Positions 43,554 through 54,882 of a DNA stretch of 64,000 nucleotides are shown one piece after another. The translations under genes and the position numbers were made by a program. Numbering within the stretch: position 1 is the first letter of the stretch; each line of letters begins with the position of its first letter. The notes beneath the pieces were generated by a model, which was not told the origin of the DNA, did not search any database, and saw nothing but the letters and a program-made list of their open reading frames with translations. The DNA comes from Pedobacter suwonensis (GTDB taxonomy: Bacteria > Bacteroidota > Bacteroidia > Sphingobacteriales > Sphingobacteriaceae), in assembly GCF_900111825.1 (NCBI RefSeq), contig NZ_FOJM01000001.1, forward strand, positions 328,989-392,988, in the 5' to 3' direction.

Positions 43554-44864
43554 ATGAAAGCAACATTGATAGCCCGCCTTAAACAGCAAAAAATACGTCT
43601 TAAAAACTGGGCAAAGCTTTTAGGGCCGGGCCTAACCACAGGGGCAGCTGATGATGATCCGTCGGGCATAGCCACCTATACCCAGACGGGAGCAAAATTT
43701 GGCTATAGTCAGCTTTGGACTGCGGTTTATATGTTGCCGTTAATGATTGTGGTCCAGGAAACCTGCGCCCGCATTGGATTAGTACAGGGAAAAGGAATTG
43801 CAGCCGTTATAAAAGAATATTACAGCAAAAGAGTACTCTATTTTATTGTAGGTACCGTGCTTGTTGCAAATACCATAAACATCGGAGCAGATATTGGCGC
43901 TATGGCTTCAGCAGCAGCGTTAATCATACCCCTGCCATTTGCAGTACTTGCCCTTGCTTTTACTTCTGTCACTTTATTACTCGAAATATTTACGACCTAC
44001 AAAACCTATTCAAGGATATTAAAATGGCTTGCCCTGAGCCTGCTGGCCTACCCTTTAACCCTGATCATTGTTAAACAACCGTGGCTTACTTTATTGAAAG
44101 CCTCTTTCATTCCCAGTTTCAGCTTTAATTTTGAATACATTTTTATCATCATAGGCGTTTTAGGAACCACCATCTCGCCCTATATGTTTTTTTGGCAGGC
44201 CTCTCAGGAAGTTGAGGAAGAAAAATCAAAACGCCTGTTAAGAAATGGCAAACCTTTGGTTACCAAGAGGCTGTTACATAACATGCGGATAGACAATGCA
44301 ACCGGAATGATTATGTCAGAACTCACTACGTGGTGCATCATTGTTGTAGCCGCTACTGTTCTCCACCGTTCGGGCAATACAGATATTAAAGATGCCGCTG
44401 ATGCAGCCAGGGCGCTTGAACCGCTGGTCAGATCGTTTCCTAATTCAGGCTACATTGCAAAATTGATTTTCTCCACTGGTATTATCGGATTGGGCCTTTT
44501 GGCAATACCTATATTTTCAGGCTCGGCAGCTTATGCCATTTCAGAAACTCTCGATTGGAAAACCGGTTTAAATCTAAAGTTTAAAAAAGCACATGGTTTT
44601 TATGGCGTAATCACGATTGCAACCCTTATTGGCCTGATGATTAATTTTATCGGAATCGATCCGATAAAAGCTTTAATATATGCTGCTGTTTTAAATGGAA
44701 TTGCTGCGGTTCCGCTGCTTTTTATTATCGCCAGAATTTCTTCCAGTGAACTTATTATGGGAAAGTACAAAAGCTCAAAAACCGCTAATATAGTAGTCTG
44801 GATCACTTTCGGGGCTATGGCACTGGCAATTATTGGTATGATTGTTTCTTTCGTAAACAACTAA
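43554..44864 (+). CDS. Nramp-like divalent metal transporter
   Basis: The 436-residue protein has about eleven membrane segments. The first helix reads LGPGLTTGAADDDPSGIATYTQTGA, the Nramp-like DPSG form, where Mn/Fe Nramps have DPGN. At the helix-6 site the family Met-Pro-His is replaced by ISPYMFFWQ. So the binding site differs from that of classical Mn/Fe Nramps and is closer to Nramp-related transporters, some of which carry Mg; the substrate is uncertain. It probably shares a transcript with the 43148 gene. Confidence 0.85.
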   Translation: MKATLIARLKQQKIRLKNWAKLLGPGLTTGAADDDPSGIATYTQTGAKFGYSQLWTAVYMLPLMIVVQETCARIGLVQGKGIAAVIKEYYSKRVLYFIVGTVLVANTINIGADIGAMASAAALIIPLPFAVLALAFTSVTLLLEIFTTYKTYSRILKWLALSLLAYPLTLIIVKQPWLTLLKASFIPSFSFNFEYIFIIIGVLGTTISPYMFFWQASQEVEEEKSKRLLRNGKPLVTKRLLHNMRIDNATGMIMSELTTWCIIVVAATVLHRSGNTDIKDAADAARALEPLVRSFPNSGYIAKLIFSTGIIGLGLLAIPIFSGSAAYAISETLDWKTGLNLKFKKAHGFYGVITIATLIGLMINFIGIDPIKALIYAAVLNGIAAVPLLFIIARISSSELIMGKYKSSKTANIVVWITFGAMALAIIGMIVSFVNN

Positions 44865-45188
44865 TATTGGCCGTAGCGACTGCATTAACTTAGCTACGGT
44901 ACAGGGCAAACGAGCTATAGCATTTTAAACCTGTTCTGGTTTAAAAACAGTGAAAATCATCCATTCGTAAAGGAGCTTATCAGGATTTTCCCTTATGCTA
45001 AATCGACAATCCACTTCCCGGCTTTTCATTTCTCCAGATTAAAAATTTTTGCCTGAATGTGATCTAAAGGTATCAGCTTTTTGTTCCGAATCCTCTATCA
45101 TATTGCAGATATATGGCAACATTAAGGTTCATCAGTTTATATTTGCTATGCAAAAAACAATATCTTTAATTAAAATAATTCACCAGTA
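44865..45188. other. Gene-free stretch
   Basis: These 324 bases between the Nramp-like gene and the alcohol-dehydrogenase gene contain no RNA gene, no repeat from the families above and no convincing terminator. TATCTTTA at 45161-45168 is a poor -7 candidate for the next gene. Confidence 0.5.
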
Positions 45189-46202
45189 ATGAAAGCGATA
45201 GGATTTAAAACATCACTCCCTATAAACGAAAGCGAAAGTTTCATCATGTTTGAAACACCGGTTCCAGAACCAAAAGGGAGAGACTTACTTGTAAAGATAA
45301 AAGCCATCAGCGTAAACCCGGTTGATTTTAAAATCCGGCAGAACAGCGCAAAAGACACCGTATTGGAAACACCCAAGGTAATTGGCTGGGATGCTGTTGG
45401 CACGGTTGAAGCCGTTGGTGAGGATGTTACCTTTTTTAAAGCCGGAGATGAAGTCTACTATGCCGGAGATTTAACCCGAAGCGGCTCCAATGCCGAATAT
45501 CAATTGATTGATGAACGCATAACAGGTTTAAAACCCTCATCACTTACCCATGCTGAGGCGGCAGCCATGCCGTTAACCGCTCTTACCGCATGGGAATCAC
45601 TTTACGATCGCATCCGTATCGCCGAACCTAAAGATAAAGGAAAAAGCATCCTGATTATTGGTGGTGCAGGGGGCGTTGGCTCTATTGCCATACAATTGGC
45701 CAGGAAAATAAGTGGCTTAAAAGTACTTGCCACAGCCTCGAGACCAGAGACAAAAGATTGGTGTAAGGCCATGGGTGCAGATTTGGTAGTAGATCATAAA
45801 AACCTGGTTGAAGAAGTACACGCAGCAGGTTTAAAGGAAGTAGATTTTATTCTCGATCTGGTTGACCTGAATAACTATTGGGATACTTTGGTGGAACTGA
45901 TTAAACCTCAAGGCCATATTGTATCAATAACGGGCTCTGCCACACCTGTCGCGCTGAATAAGTTAAAAAACAAAAGTGTTACTTTCTCCTGGGAGCTGAT
46001 GTACACCCGTTCCATGTACCAGACTGACGATATGGAACAACAGCACCATATTTTAAACGCGTTAGCAAAATTATTAGATGATGGCACCCTTAAAACTACA
46101 TTAAACCAAACGCTTAAGGGATTTTCAGTAGAGAACTTAAAAGAGGCTCACCGCCTGTTGGAGAGTGGAAAAACCATTGGCAAAGTGGTTATTGAATATT
46201 AA
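45189..46202 (+). CDS. Zinc-type alcohol dehydrogenase / quinone oxidoreductase family protein
   Basis: The 337-residue medium-chain dehydrogenase has the GroES-like N-domain (VNPVDFKIRQ), the Rossmann motif GGAGGVGSIAIQLARKIS and a typical C-terminus. The zinc ligands of true alcohol dehydrogenases are absent, so it is a zinc-independent NADPH:quinone-reductase type (ZADH/QOR) despite the common name. It is alone on the plus strand and ends in a bidirectional terminator. Confidence 0.88.
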   Translation: MKAIGFKTSLPINESESFIMFETPVPEPKGRDLLVKIKAISVNPVDFKIRQNSAKDTVLETPKVIGWDAVGTVEAVGEDVTFFKAGDEVYYAGDLTRSGSNAEYQLIDERITGLKPSSLTHAEAAAMPLTALTAWESLYDRIRIAEPKDKGKSILIIGGAGGVGSIAIQLARKISGLKVLATASRPETKDWCKAMGADLVVDHKNLVEEVHAAGLKEVDFILDLVDLNNYWDTLVELIKPQGHIVSITGSATPVALNKLKNKSVTFSWELMYTRSMYQTDDMEQQHHILNALAKLLDDGTLKTTLNQTLKGFSVENLKEAHRLLESGKTIGKVVIEY

Positions 46203-46213
46203 AAAATGCCTGT

Positions 46214-46256
46214 AAAAAAAAGGAGAGAAAAACCTGACCAGCTTCTCTCCTTTTTT
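46214..46256. terminator. Bidirectional Rho-independent-like terminator
   Basis: AAAAAAAGGAGAGAA (46214-46228) pairs with TTCTCTCCTTTTTT (46243-46256). It serves the convergent dehydrogenase (plus) and response regulator (minus) genes. Confidence 0.85.
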
Positions 46257-46271
46257 ATATCCTATTTTCAA

Positions 46272-46667
46272 CTAAACTTTAGCCCTGCTCTCTGAACTTC
46301 TTTTTAGCTGCGCGTTAATGCGTTCCAACACGTTATAAATATCGAAAGGCTTGCTGATGTAATCATCAGCAAATGCATCAATTGCTTTTTGCTCGCTATT
46401 GTTCTGTGCAGACATTACAATAATCGGGATATGTTTGGTGAAAATATCAGTTTTTAAATCTTCACATATCTCAGCTCCGTTTCCATCTGGTAACATTACA
46501 TCTAATAAGAAAAGATCAGGCATTGCATCCTGGATATTTTTTTTCAGTTCCGCAAAGGACGAAGAAAGCTGTAATTCAAAACCCTCTTCTTTTAACAGGA
46601 TTTCAATAACGTTTCTGATTTCCTGATCGTCTTCTAAAATGTGTATTCGTTTTTTTTCCATGTTCAA
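46272..46667 (-). CDS. Single-domain response regulator
   Basis: The 131-residue protein is a receiver only, with the acidic pair near residues 12-13 (EDDQE), phospho-acceptor Asp near residue 56 in LFLLDVMLPDGNG and the conserved Lys in YISKPFD. No output domain and no adjacent kinase, so its partner is unknown. It ends about 15 bases from the terminator at 46214. Confidence 0.9.
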   Translation of the reverse strand: MNMEKKRIHILEDDQEIRNVIEILLKEEGFELQLSSSFAELKKNIQDAMPDLFLLDVMLPDGNGAEICEDLKTDIFTKHIPIIVMSAQNNSEQKAIDAFADDYISKPFDIYNVLERINAQLKRSSESRAKV

Positions 46668-46703
46668 ATTATATGTTTGGGATGTCAGTTCGCGTGGAAT
46701 GCG

Positions 46704-47468
46704 CTACACGATAGTAACAGTAACACCCAAACCCTCTAAATGTTTTACAATTTGTTCAGAAATTCCTTTATCGGTTATGATATGATCAATTTCTTCTAAT
46801 CCGCATATCTTTCCGAAACCTCTTTTTCCAAATTTAGTAGAATCAGCAAGTACGATCGTTTTTTGTGATGCACCGATCATTTTGCGATTCAAATGCGCCT
46901 CCATGGCATTGGTAGTGGTCACACCAAAATCTAAATCAATGCCATCTACCCCTAAAAAAAGTTTATTAAAATAAAAATCCTGCAAAACCTGCTCCGCATA
47001 AGCGCCCATAACCGAGGAAGAACTTTTTCTGAGTAAGCCACCCAATTGTATCACTTCAATACCAGGTTCGCGCATTAATTCGAGCGCCACATTTAATGCA
47101 GAAGTAACAACAGTTAAATTGGTTGCAGGGGCAATGTTCTTCGCAAAATAAAGCACTGTAGTACCCGAAGCAATCACAATAGAATCGTTATCGTTCAGCA
47201 ATGCGGCTGCAGCCATTCCAATTTTATTCTTCTCCGCCGATTGTATTTTTTCTTTCTCGTTAACCGGACGGTCTACCGTGTAGGGATTGTTTATCGTGGC
47301 ACCACCGTGTGTTCTAAACAGCAGACTCTTGTCTTCCAGTAGTTTTAAGTCCTTTCTTATTGTTACCGAAGACACTTTCAATTCCTTACACAAATCCACA
47401 ACATTGATGTACTGATCACGTTGCAGGCGACTTAAAATAAACTGATGCCTCTCAGCCAAATTCATCAT
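46704..47468 (-). CDS. glpR: DeoR/GlpR family transcriptional regulator
   Basis: A DeoR-type winged helix (about residues 5-55; RHQFILSRLQRDQYINVVDLCKELKVSSVTIRKDL in outline) is followed by a sugar-phosphate-binding domain of the ribose-isomerase fold (VIASGTTVLYFAKNI; LGVDGIDLDFGVTTTN). The protein has 254 residues. It is divergent from glpD, and the next three genes form the glycerol pathway, so it is the probable glycerol-3-phosphate-responsive repressor. Confidence 0.88.
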   Translation of the reverse strand: MMNLAERHQFILSRLQRDQYINVVDLCKELKVSSVTIRKDLKLLEDKSLLFRTHGGATINNPYTVDRPVNEKEKIQSAEKNKIGMAAAALLNDNDSIVIASGTTVLYFAKNIAPATNLTVVTSALNVALELMREPGIEVIQLGGLLRKSSSSVMGAYAEQVLQDFYFNKLFLGVDGIDLDFGVTTTNAMEAHLNRKMIGASQKTIVLADSTKFGKRGFGKICGLEEIDHIITDKGISEQIVKHLEGLGVTVTIV

Positions 47469-47563
47469 AGTAAATTAAATTAGCGTGCTGCAAATTAGCA
47501 ATAAAAACATTCTTTAACATATTTTAGATAAATATTTAATAAATTTTTAACCTGCTTAACATA

Positions 47564-47609
47564 TTATTTCGATTAGTATTTCTTATAATTGCGAATAGTT
47601 TCGTTTTGT
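47564..47609 (+). promoter_or_regulatory. Candidate GlpR operators in the glp divergent region
   Basis: TATTTCGATTAG, TATTTCTTATAA, TTGCGAATAG and TTTCGTTTTG lie in a row; TTTCG-type half sites are what DeoR/GlpR proteins bind. The spacing is irregular and the prediction weak. Confidence 0.35.
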
Positions 47610-47629
47610 TATCAATTATTATTAAACCA

Positions 47630-49198
47630 ATGAAAAGATTGCATGCACATCAACCGGCTGATGATATAAATTGGGATTTTATTATTATTGGTGGCGGTGC
47701 AACAGGTTTAGGTACGGCACTAGATGCTGCAAGCCGCGGTTTTAAAACGCTATTGGTAGAACAGGCGGATTTTGCCAAAGGAACATCCAGCAGAAGTACC
47801 AAGCTGGTTCACGGAGGTGTCCGCTACCTTGCGCAGGGCGACATTTCTTTGGTTAAACATGCACTGAAAGAACGTGGTCTGTTACAACAAAACGCGCCAC
47901 ACCTTGTAGATAAAGAACAATTTCTGATTCCATGCTATGATTGGTTTTCTGTTATAAAATATTTAACGGGGCTTACCCTTTATGATTGGCTGGCAGGCAA
48001 ATACAGCTTTGGCAAATCTAAATTTTTATCCGAGAGAGAAACCCTAAATATGATGCCTGGCATTAAGGCACGGGGATTAAAAGGAAGCATCAGGTACTAT
48101 GACGGCAAGTTTGATGATGCCCGTTTGGCCATTAACATTGCGCAAACCGCTATCGAAAAGGGTGCATCATTACTCAGCTACACCAAAGTAACAGCCCTTT
48201 TAAAAAGCGGTGATGCGGTTACCGGTATTGAAACAGAAGACACTATAACGGGTTCAACAGCTCAATACAAGGGTAAAATCGTCATTAATGCAACGGGAGT
48301 ATTTGTCGATGAGATCCTACAAATGAATAATCCTGCTACAAAGAAGATGGTAAGGCCCAGTCAAGGTGTACATGTGGTCCTCAGCAAAACCTTTTTAAAT
48401 AGTGAATCAGCACTAATGATCCCAAAAACCACTGATGGGCGGGTCTTATTTGCTGTTCCCTGGCATGAGCATTTACTGGTAGGCACTACCGATACGCCGT
48501 TAAACGAACATAGTTTGGAACCGAGGGCATTAAAAGAAGAAGTAGATTTTATTATCAGTACGGCAGCAGGCTATTTCAACCGTAAACCCATGGCAAAAGA
48601 TATCTTAAGTGTATTCTCAGGTTTACGTCCCCTGGCTGCCCCTACCTCTGGTGATCCGAACAGCACAAAGGAAATCAGCAGAGACCATAAACTGATTGTA
48701 TCCGCAAAGGGATTGATTACGATTACAGGCGGCAAATGGACTACCTACCGCCTAATGGCGGAAGAAACAGTGAATTTAGCTATTGCACATGCGGGTTTAA
48801 AACATAAAGCATGTGTAACTCAGAATTTAAATATACACGGGAGTACAGTAAGTTCGGGAAGTGGTCATCTGGCCATATATGGATCAGATCGTAGTAAAAT
48901 TGAAACCTTGATTAAACAAAACCCGGGCCTTGAAAAACCATTACATCCGTCTTTTCCTTTCATTGAGGCCGAAGTGGTTTGGTCTGCAAGGAACGAAATG
49001 GCAGAAACTGTAGAAGATATCTTAAGCAGAAGACTGAGGGTGTTATTTATTGATGCACAGGCTGCTAAAGATATGGCGCCTCGGGTAGCGGCTCTCCTGT
49101 GCAAAGAATTAGCTGCAGATGAAAACTGGAAAACCGAGCAAATTAAAACTTTCAATAAATTAGCTGATGGTTACCTTTATGATGATTATATAAAATAA
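47630..49198 (+). CDS. glpD: Glycerol-3-phosphate dehydrogenase (FAD, GlpD)
   Basis: The 522-residue flavoprotein oxidises glycerol 3-phosphate to dihydroxyacetone phosphate at the membrane and passes electrons to quinone. The FAD-binding start reads FIIIGGGATGLGTALDAASRGF, then FAKGTSSRSTKLVHGGVRYL. I use ATG 47630; an in-frame TTG at 47606 is not supported. The glpK start follows 31 bases later. Confidence 0.95.
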   Translation: MKRLHAHQPADDINWDFIIIGGGATGLGTALDAASRGFKTLLVEQADFAKGTSSRSTKLVHGGVRYLAQGDISLVKHALKERGLLQQNAPHLVDKEQFLIPCYDWFSVIKYLTGLTLYDWLAGKYSFGKSKFLSERETLNMMPGIKARGLKGSIRYYDGKFDDARLAINIAQTAIEKGASLLSYTKVTALLKSGDAVTGIETEDTITGSTAQYKGKIVINATGVFVDEILQMNNPATKKMVRPSQGVHVVLSKTFLNSESALMIPKTTDGRVLFAVPWHEHLLVGTTDTPLNEHSLEPRALKEEVDFIISTAAGYFNRKPMAKDILSVFSGLRPLAAPTSGDPNSTKEISRDHKLIVSAKGLITITGGKWTTYRLMAEETVNLAIAHAGLKHKACVTQNLNIHGSTVSSGSGHLAIYGSDRSKIETLIKQNPGLEKPLHPSFPFIEAEVVWSARNEMAETVEDILSRRLRVLFIDAQAAKDMAPRVAALLCKELAADENWKTEQIKTFNKLADGYLYDDYIK

Positions 49199-49202
49199 CT
49201 AA

Positions 49203-50726
<1,524 letters not shown>

Positions 50727-50930
50727 ACGACTATCGCAGAGGGCCATAAAATAAATTTCAATTCATCGCAACAGCTTGTAAGAGATTTAAAGCATGCCAT
50801 TCGACTAACTCAGGATTGACAATTGATATTTATGCGGGCATCCTAAGCTTGGATTAAACAGATGCCTGCTGCAAATTGCTTTTAATTCTAAACGACCTAA
50901 TAAATTAATTCAATCGCTTAAAATTTTATA

Positions 50931-51674
50931 ATGAATGTATATCTCTCAGAATTTATAGGTACTGCAATCATGATTCTTTTAGGAAACAGTGTTGTAGCTA
51001 ATGTAGTGCTTAAAGGCACAAAAGGTAATAACGGAGGGTGGATAGTTATTACAACGGCATGGGCCCTGGCGGTATTTACAGGGGTTGTTGTTGCAGGTCC
51101 TTATAGCGGGGCACATTTAAATCCGGCAGTAACCCTCGCACTTGCCATTGGCAAAGGCTTTAGCTGGGCACTGGTTCCATTTTATGTTTTAGCCCAGTTG
51201 GCCGGAGCCATGACAGGATCGTTTCTGGTTTGGTTGATATATAAAGACCATTTTGACGCTACTGACGATCAGGCATTAAAGGCCGCACCTTTTGCAACTG
51301 CTCCGGCCATCAGAAACATGTCCTCAAATTTGTTATCAGAAATTGTCGGAACATTCGTGCTAATATTTGTGATTTTTTATTTTACCGATGCCAGCATGGG
51401 CACGAAAGAAACGGTGACCACCCCTATTGGCTTAGGTTCCATCGGTGCAATCCCCGTAGCATTTTTAGTTTGGGTAATTGGTTTGGGATTAGGTGGAACA
51501 ACTGGCTATGCCATCAATCCGGCGAGAGATTTGGGTCCGCGGGTTATTCACTTTTTAATCCCAATGAAAGGAAAAGCAAGCAGCGACTGGGCATATGCCT
51601 GGGTACCGATTGTTGGTCCTGCTATAGGTTCGATACTGGCCGCTCTGGCATTTTTGCTCATTAGTAAATCGTGA
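50931..51674 (+). CDS. glpF: Glycerol facilitator (MIP/aquaporin family)
   Basis: The 247-residue protein has six membrane segments and the two pore motifs NPA (AHLNPAVTLALA and GYAINPARDLGPR); the Asp after the second NPA motif (NPARD) marks the aquaglyceroporin branch. It completes the glp operon, although the 204-base gap from glpK could hold a separate promoter. Confidence 0.95.
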   Translation: MNVYLSEFIGTAIMILLGNSVVANVVLKGTKGNNGGWIVITTAWALAVFTGVVVAGPYSGAHLNPAVTLALAIGKGFSWALVPFYVLAQLAGAMTGSFLVWLIYKDHFDATDDQALKAAPFATAPAIRNMSSNLLSEIVGTFVLIFVIFYFTDASMGTKETVTTPIGLGSIGAIPVAFLVWVIGLGLGGTTGYAINPARDLGPRVIHFLIPMKGKASSDWAYAWVPIVGPAIGSILAALAFLLISKS

Positions 51675-51882
51675 TATCTTCGGAAATACCCGTCGAATAC
51701 ATTCAAAAAAATAATATTAATATCGACTGAAACGGATAGCGCTGTCTACACAGATTTTGTTTGGCAGAGCTTACTAATTTTGTGATATTTTCTCAAAGCA
51801 ACACTCAATTTAATTATGCCGCTACCGAATAATACTTATCTTTGAAATAACATCCAGCTACTATTTATCTAACCAATCAAAA

Positions 51883-52560
51883 TTGCAAGCATACTTCCTC
51901 GTTGTTGATACCGAAACCTCGGGCCTGCCTAAAAATTGGACTGCCCCATATTCTAAGGAAAAGAACTGGCCTTATATTGTTCAAATTGCATGGATTATTT
52001 ATGATCAGGCCTATCAAGAAATTAAGCGTGAGAATCACTACATCAAGAATACCGATTTCAGCATTGACCAGTCAGCACTAAAAATTCATAAAATCACCCC
52101 AGAATACCTGCATAAGCATGGAGAAAACAAAGAGAAGGTGATGTTCCAGTTTGCTGACGATATAGAGAAGTACAAACCTTTGGTTATAGGCCACTTTATT
52201 GAACTTGATTATCATATGGTAAATGTTGAATTATATCGTCTTGGTAGAGAAAACATATTTAAAAACCTCTCATTTTTCTGTACCATGAAGGCAAGTGCAC
52301 CTTATATTACCAATACCGTAATCAGTCACTTAAAACTGGATAAATTTTACACCATCTTATTTAATGAGGCGCCCGAAAGCATCCACAACGCTTTATCTGA
52401 TACACTAAACACTGCAAAGATTTTCTTTCACCTTTTAAAAACAGATAAAATTAACTTACCTTCAATTTACCAACAGGAGCATACCTTTAACATGGAGAAA
52501 GAAAAGAGAAAAGAATTTTCGTTTAAAAGAATTTTAAAGGAACTTTTTAATGGAAGATAG
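51883..52560 (+). CDS. 3'-5' exonuclease, DEDDh type
   Basis: The 225-residue protein begins with the first exonuclease motif (FLVVDTETSGLP) and has HFIELDYHMVNVE and HNALSDTLNTAKIFF, the DEDDh set of acidic and His residues. No ATG fits: the frame is open back to a stop at 51811 and the first plausible start codon is TTG at 51883. It overlaps the CBS-DUF294 gene by 11 bases, so the two are coupled. The substrate (DNA or RNA) is unknown. Confidence 0.85.
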   Translation: MQAYFLVVDTETSGLPKNWTAPYSKEKNWPYIVQIAWIIYDQAYQEIKRENHYIKNTDFSIDQSALKIHKITPEYLHKHGENKEKVMFQFADDIEKYKPLVIGHFIELDYHMVNVELYRLGRENIFKNLSFFCTMKASAPYITNTVISHLKLDKFYTILFNEAPESIHNALSDTLNTAKIFFHLLKTDKINLPSIYQQEHTFNMEKEKRKEFSFKRILKELFNGR

Positions 52561-54001
52561 ACTCGCCGATCGAATTTATACTGCCCGTATTGGAGATATT
52601 ACTTTCAGAAAAATTGTGAGTTGTAGCCCCCACACACCAATTTTTGAAGCTGCGATTAAAATGTCGGAGCAAAAAACCAGCTGTCTTTTTGTTAAAAATG
52701 ACGAAGGAGATTATTTAGGATTTGTAACTGACATTACTTTGAGAGACAATGTCATCGCCAGGCAATTGAGTGCAGATTTACCTATTGATGAAGTAATGGA
52801 CACCAATATCATGACCATAACACCAGATGCTTATGTTTATGAGGCCATACTGATGATGTTCAGCAAAAAATCGCGGTATCTATTGGTAAACGATAACGGA
52901 AATTTTGTTGGTTTTTTAAGCAGAAACCGCCTGTTGAGCGAACAGGCGGAGTCTCCATTGGTTTTTATCCAATCGGTAAAGTCGGCTGTAAATACAAACG
53001 ATTTAAAACTTAAATGGCAGAAAGTACCGGGCATCGTATCTCAACTGCTTACGCGGGGTGTGCACTCGAAGATTGTAAACGAGGTAGTGACCACCATTGC
53101 CGATACCATCTCTTTTAAAATTATTGAAGATGTTATTGCTAAATTAGGTCCACCGCCTGCCAAATTTGTGTTTATGGTTTTGGGCAGTGAGGGTAGAAAA
53201 GAACTGAGTTTAAAAACCGATCAGGACAATGCCATTATATATGAAGATACGGCGGAAGAAAACAGAGCGGCCGTACGCTCTTACTTTCTCGATCTGGCAA
53301 CCCAGGTTTCTGATAAGTTGAACTTTGTGGGCTTTGTATATTGCGACGGCGACTATATGGCCACCAATCCAAACTGGACGCATTCATTATCGCACTGGAA
53401 GTATAATTATAAAAACTGGATTGAAGAAGCTCTGCCTGAAACTGCTGTGAAATTTGCTGCATTCTTCGATTGCAGGGCCATCTATGGCGATCTGGCAATC
53501 ATGGAAAGCCTAAGGTCATTCGTAAATGAAGAGTTGCAAAAACCCATTGAAAAATTCTACGTATACCTGGCTAAAAATGCTTTGCTTTACGAGCCGCCCC
53601 TTACCTATTTTAAAAATATCAGAACGCAAAAAATTCACAAAAAAGAGGTATTTGATATTAAAACTGCCATGACCCCCATTGTTGACCTGGCGAGGGTATA
53701 TGCTTTACAAAACAGGATTTTTCAAAAGGAGAATACCGGCGAACGTTTAAAGGCTTTAAGAGATCTGGGCGTTTTTAGCGAAAAGCAATTTAATGAGCTT
53801 TCCCAATCCTATTATTACCTGATGGGATTAAGATTAAAACACCAGGCCAATCTGATCATGAATAATCAGGCATCGCCAAATAACTTTATTGAAATTGATA
53901 GTTTAACTAAAATTGAGAAGGTAACACTGATCGAAATCTTTAAAATCATCCTCAACTTTCAGAGTGGGATTAGAATGAAGTTTACCAATAGCCTCGGTTA
54001 G
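52550..54001 (+). CDS. CBS-domain protein with DUF294 nucleotidyltransferase-like domain
   Basis: Two CBS domains (about residues 15-135), the GlnD-like nucleotidyltransferase core (GSEGRKELSLKTDQDNAIIY, with the GS and DxD pattern), and a helical DUF294_C substrate-binding-like region (about 330-480) make up this 483-residue protein. CBS domains sense adenine nucleotides. Related proteins are often paired with a DnaQ-like exonuclease, as here, suggesting a nucleotide- or signal-linked RNA/DNA activity that has not been defined. Confidence 0.85.
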   Translation: MEDRLADRIYTARIGDITFRKIVSCSPHTPIFEAAIKMSEQKTSCLFVKNDEGDYLGFVTDITLRDNVIARQLSADLPIDEVMDTNIMTITPDAYVYEAILMMFSKKSRYLLVNDNGNFVGFLSRNRLLSEQAESPLVFIQSVKSAVNTNDLKLKWQKVPGIVSQLLTRGVHSKIVNEVVTTIADTISFKIIEDVIAKLGPPPAKFVFMVLGSEGRKELSLKTDQDNAIIYEDTAEENRAAVRSYFLDLATQVSDKLNFVGFVYCDGDYMATNPNWTHSLSHWKYNYKNWIEEALPETAVKFAAFFDCRAIYGDLAIMESLRSFVNEELQKPIEKFYVYLAKNALLYEPPLTYFKNIRTQKIHKKEVFDIKTAMTPIVDLARVYALQNRIFQKENTGERLKALRDLGVFSEKQFNELSQSYYYLMGLRLKHQANLIMNNQASPNNFIEIDSLTKIEKVTLIEIFKIILNFQSGIRMKFTNSLG

Positions 54002-54171
54002 GCTGCAGTGCGTAGGGCGTTTGATATTAAGCGTTTATAATACGCAGCCGTCACGCTGAATAAATTCAGCATCTATTATCCTATTAACACTTTAATGGAA
54101 GATCAGGACATAAATTTACTGTCTAGCTTTCCACTTGCGCTACAGGTCTGGGTGATGATCCTTTTTTAAAG

Positions 54172-54204
54172 AAAAAAGGTCCCGATTTGCATCGGAACCT
54201 TTTT
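54172..54204. terminator. Terminator after rplT (bidirectional)
   Basis: AAAAAAGGTCCCGAT and ATCGGAACCTTTTT flank a TTGC loop with one mismatch, ending in T runs on both strands. It ends the thrS-infC-rpmI-rplT transcript on the minus strand. Confidence 0.8.
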
Positions 54205-54234
54205 AAAATATGAATATCGCTTAGGCGAAAATTT

Positions 54235-54579
54235 CTATTTTACTGCATCAATTACAGCTTTGAAAGCTTCTGGGTGATTCATTGCTAAATCAGCCAATAC
54301 TTTACGGTTTAAACCGATTTCTTTTGAAGCTAATTTACCGATTAATTGAGAATAAGAAATACCGTGTTGACGTGCACCAGCGTTGATACGTTGGATCCAC
54401 AATCCGCGGAATTCTCTTTTCTTAACTTTACGGTCACGGTATGCATATTGCAAACCTTTTTCTACTGTGTTTTTAGCAACAGTATAAACCTTACTTCTTG
54501 CTCCCCAATAACCTTTGGCTAAATTAAGGATCTTTTTTCTTCTTCTTCTCGAAGCTACTGCGTTTACCGAACGTGGCAT
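54235..54579 (-). CDS. rplT: 50S ribosomal protein L20
   Basis: This 114-residue basic protein shows the L20 start ([30 protein letters not shown] pattern) and the RRINAGAR-like [17 protein letters not shown] stretch. L20 binds 23S rRNA early in assembly and in many bacteria also represses its own operon. It is the last gene of the operon. Confidence 0.97.
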   Translation of the reverse strand: MPRSVNAVASRRRRKKILNLAKGYWGARSKVYTVAKNTVEKGLQYAYRDRKVKKREFRGLWIQRINAGARQHGISYSQLIGKLASKEIGLNRKVLADLAMNHPEAFKAVIDAVK

Positions 54580-54652
54580 GTTGTTGTTGTTTTTTGGTAA
54601 GCGGCGTCCTGTTAAGGAACTTTAATGCCTGATACCTGGTGAAATTAATGAA

Positions 54653-54853
54653 TTACTTTCCGATGCAAAGCATACGTTTTACGTTACCTGAATCTGCATC
54701 TGTTACAATTCCTGCATTTCCAAGCGCGCGTTTACGTTTAGTACTCATCTTGGTTAAGATGTGACTTTTGTATGCTTTGTTTCTTTTGATTTTACCTGTT
54801 CCAGTAAGCGAAAAACGCTTTTTAGCACTGGAATTGGTTTTCATTTTTGGCAT
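54653..54853 (-). CDS. rpmI: 50S ribosomal protein L35
   Basis: A basic 66-residue protein ([20 protein letters not shown]) with the L35 size and pattern, lying between infC and rplT in the conserved order. Confidence 0.96.
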   Translation of the reverse strand: MPKMKTNSSAKKRFSLTGTGKIKRNKAYKSHILTKMSTKRKRALGNAGIVTDADSGNVKRMLCIGK

Positions 54854-54882
54854 AACCTGTTATTTAATTTATAAAATTGTTT

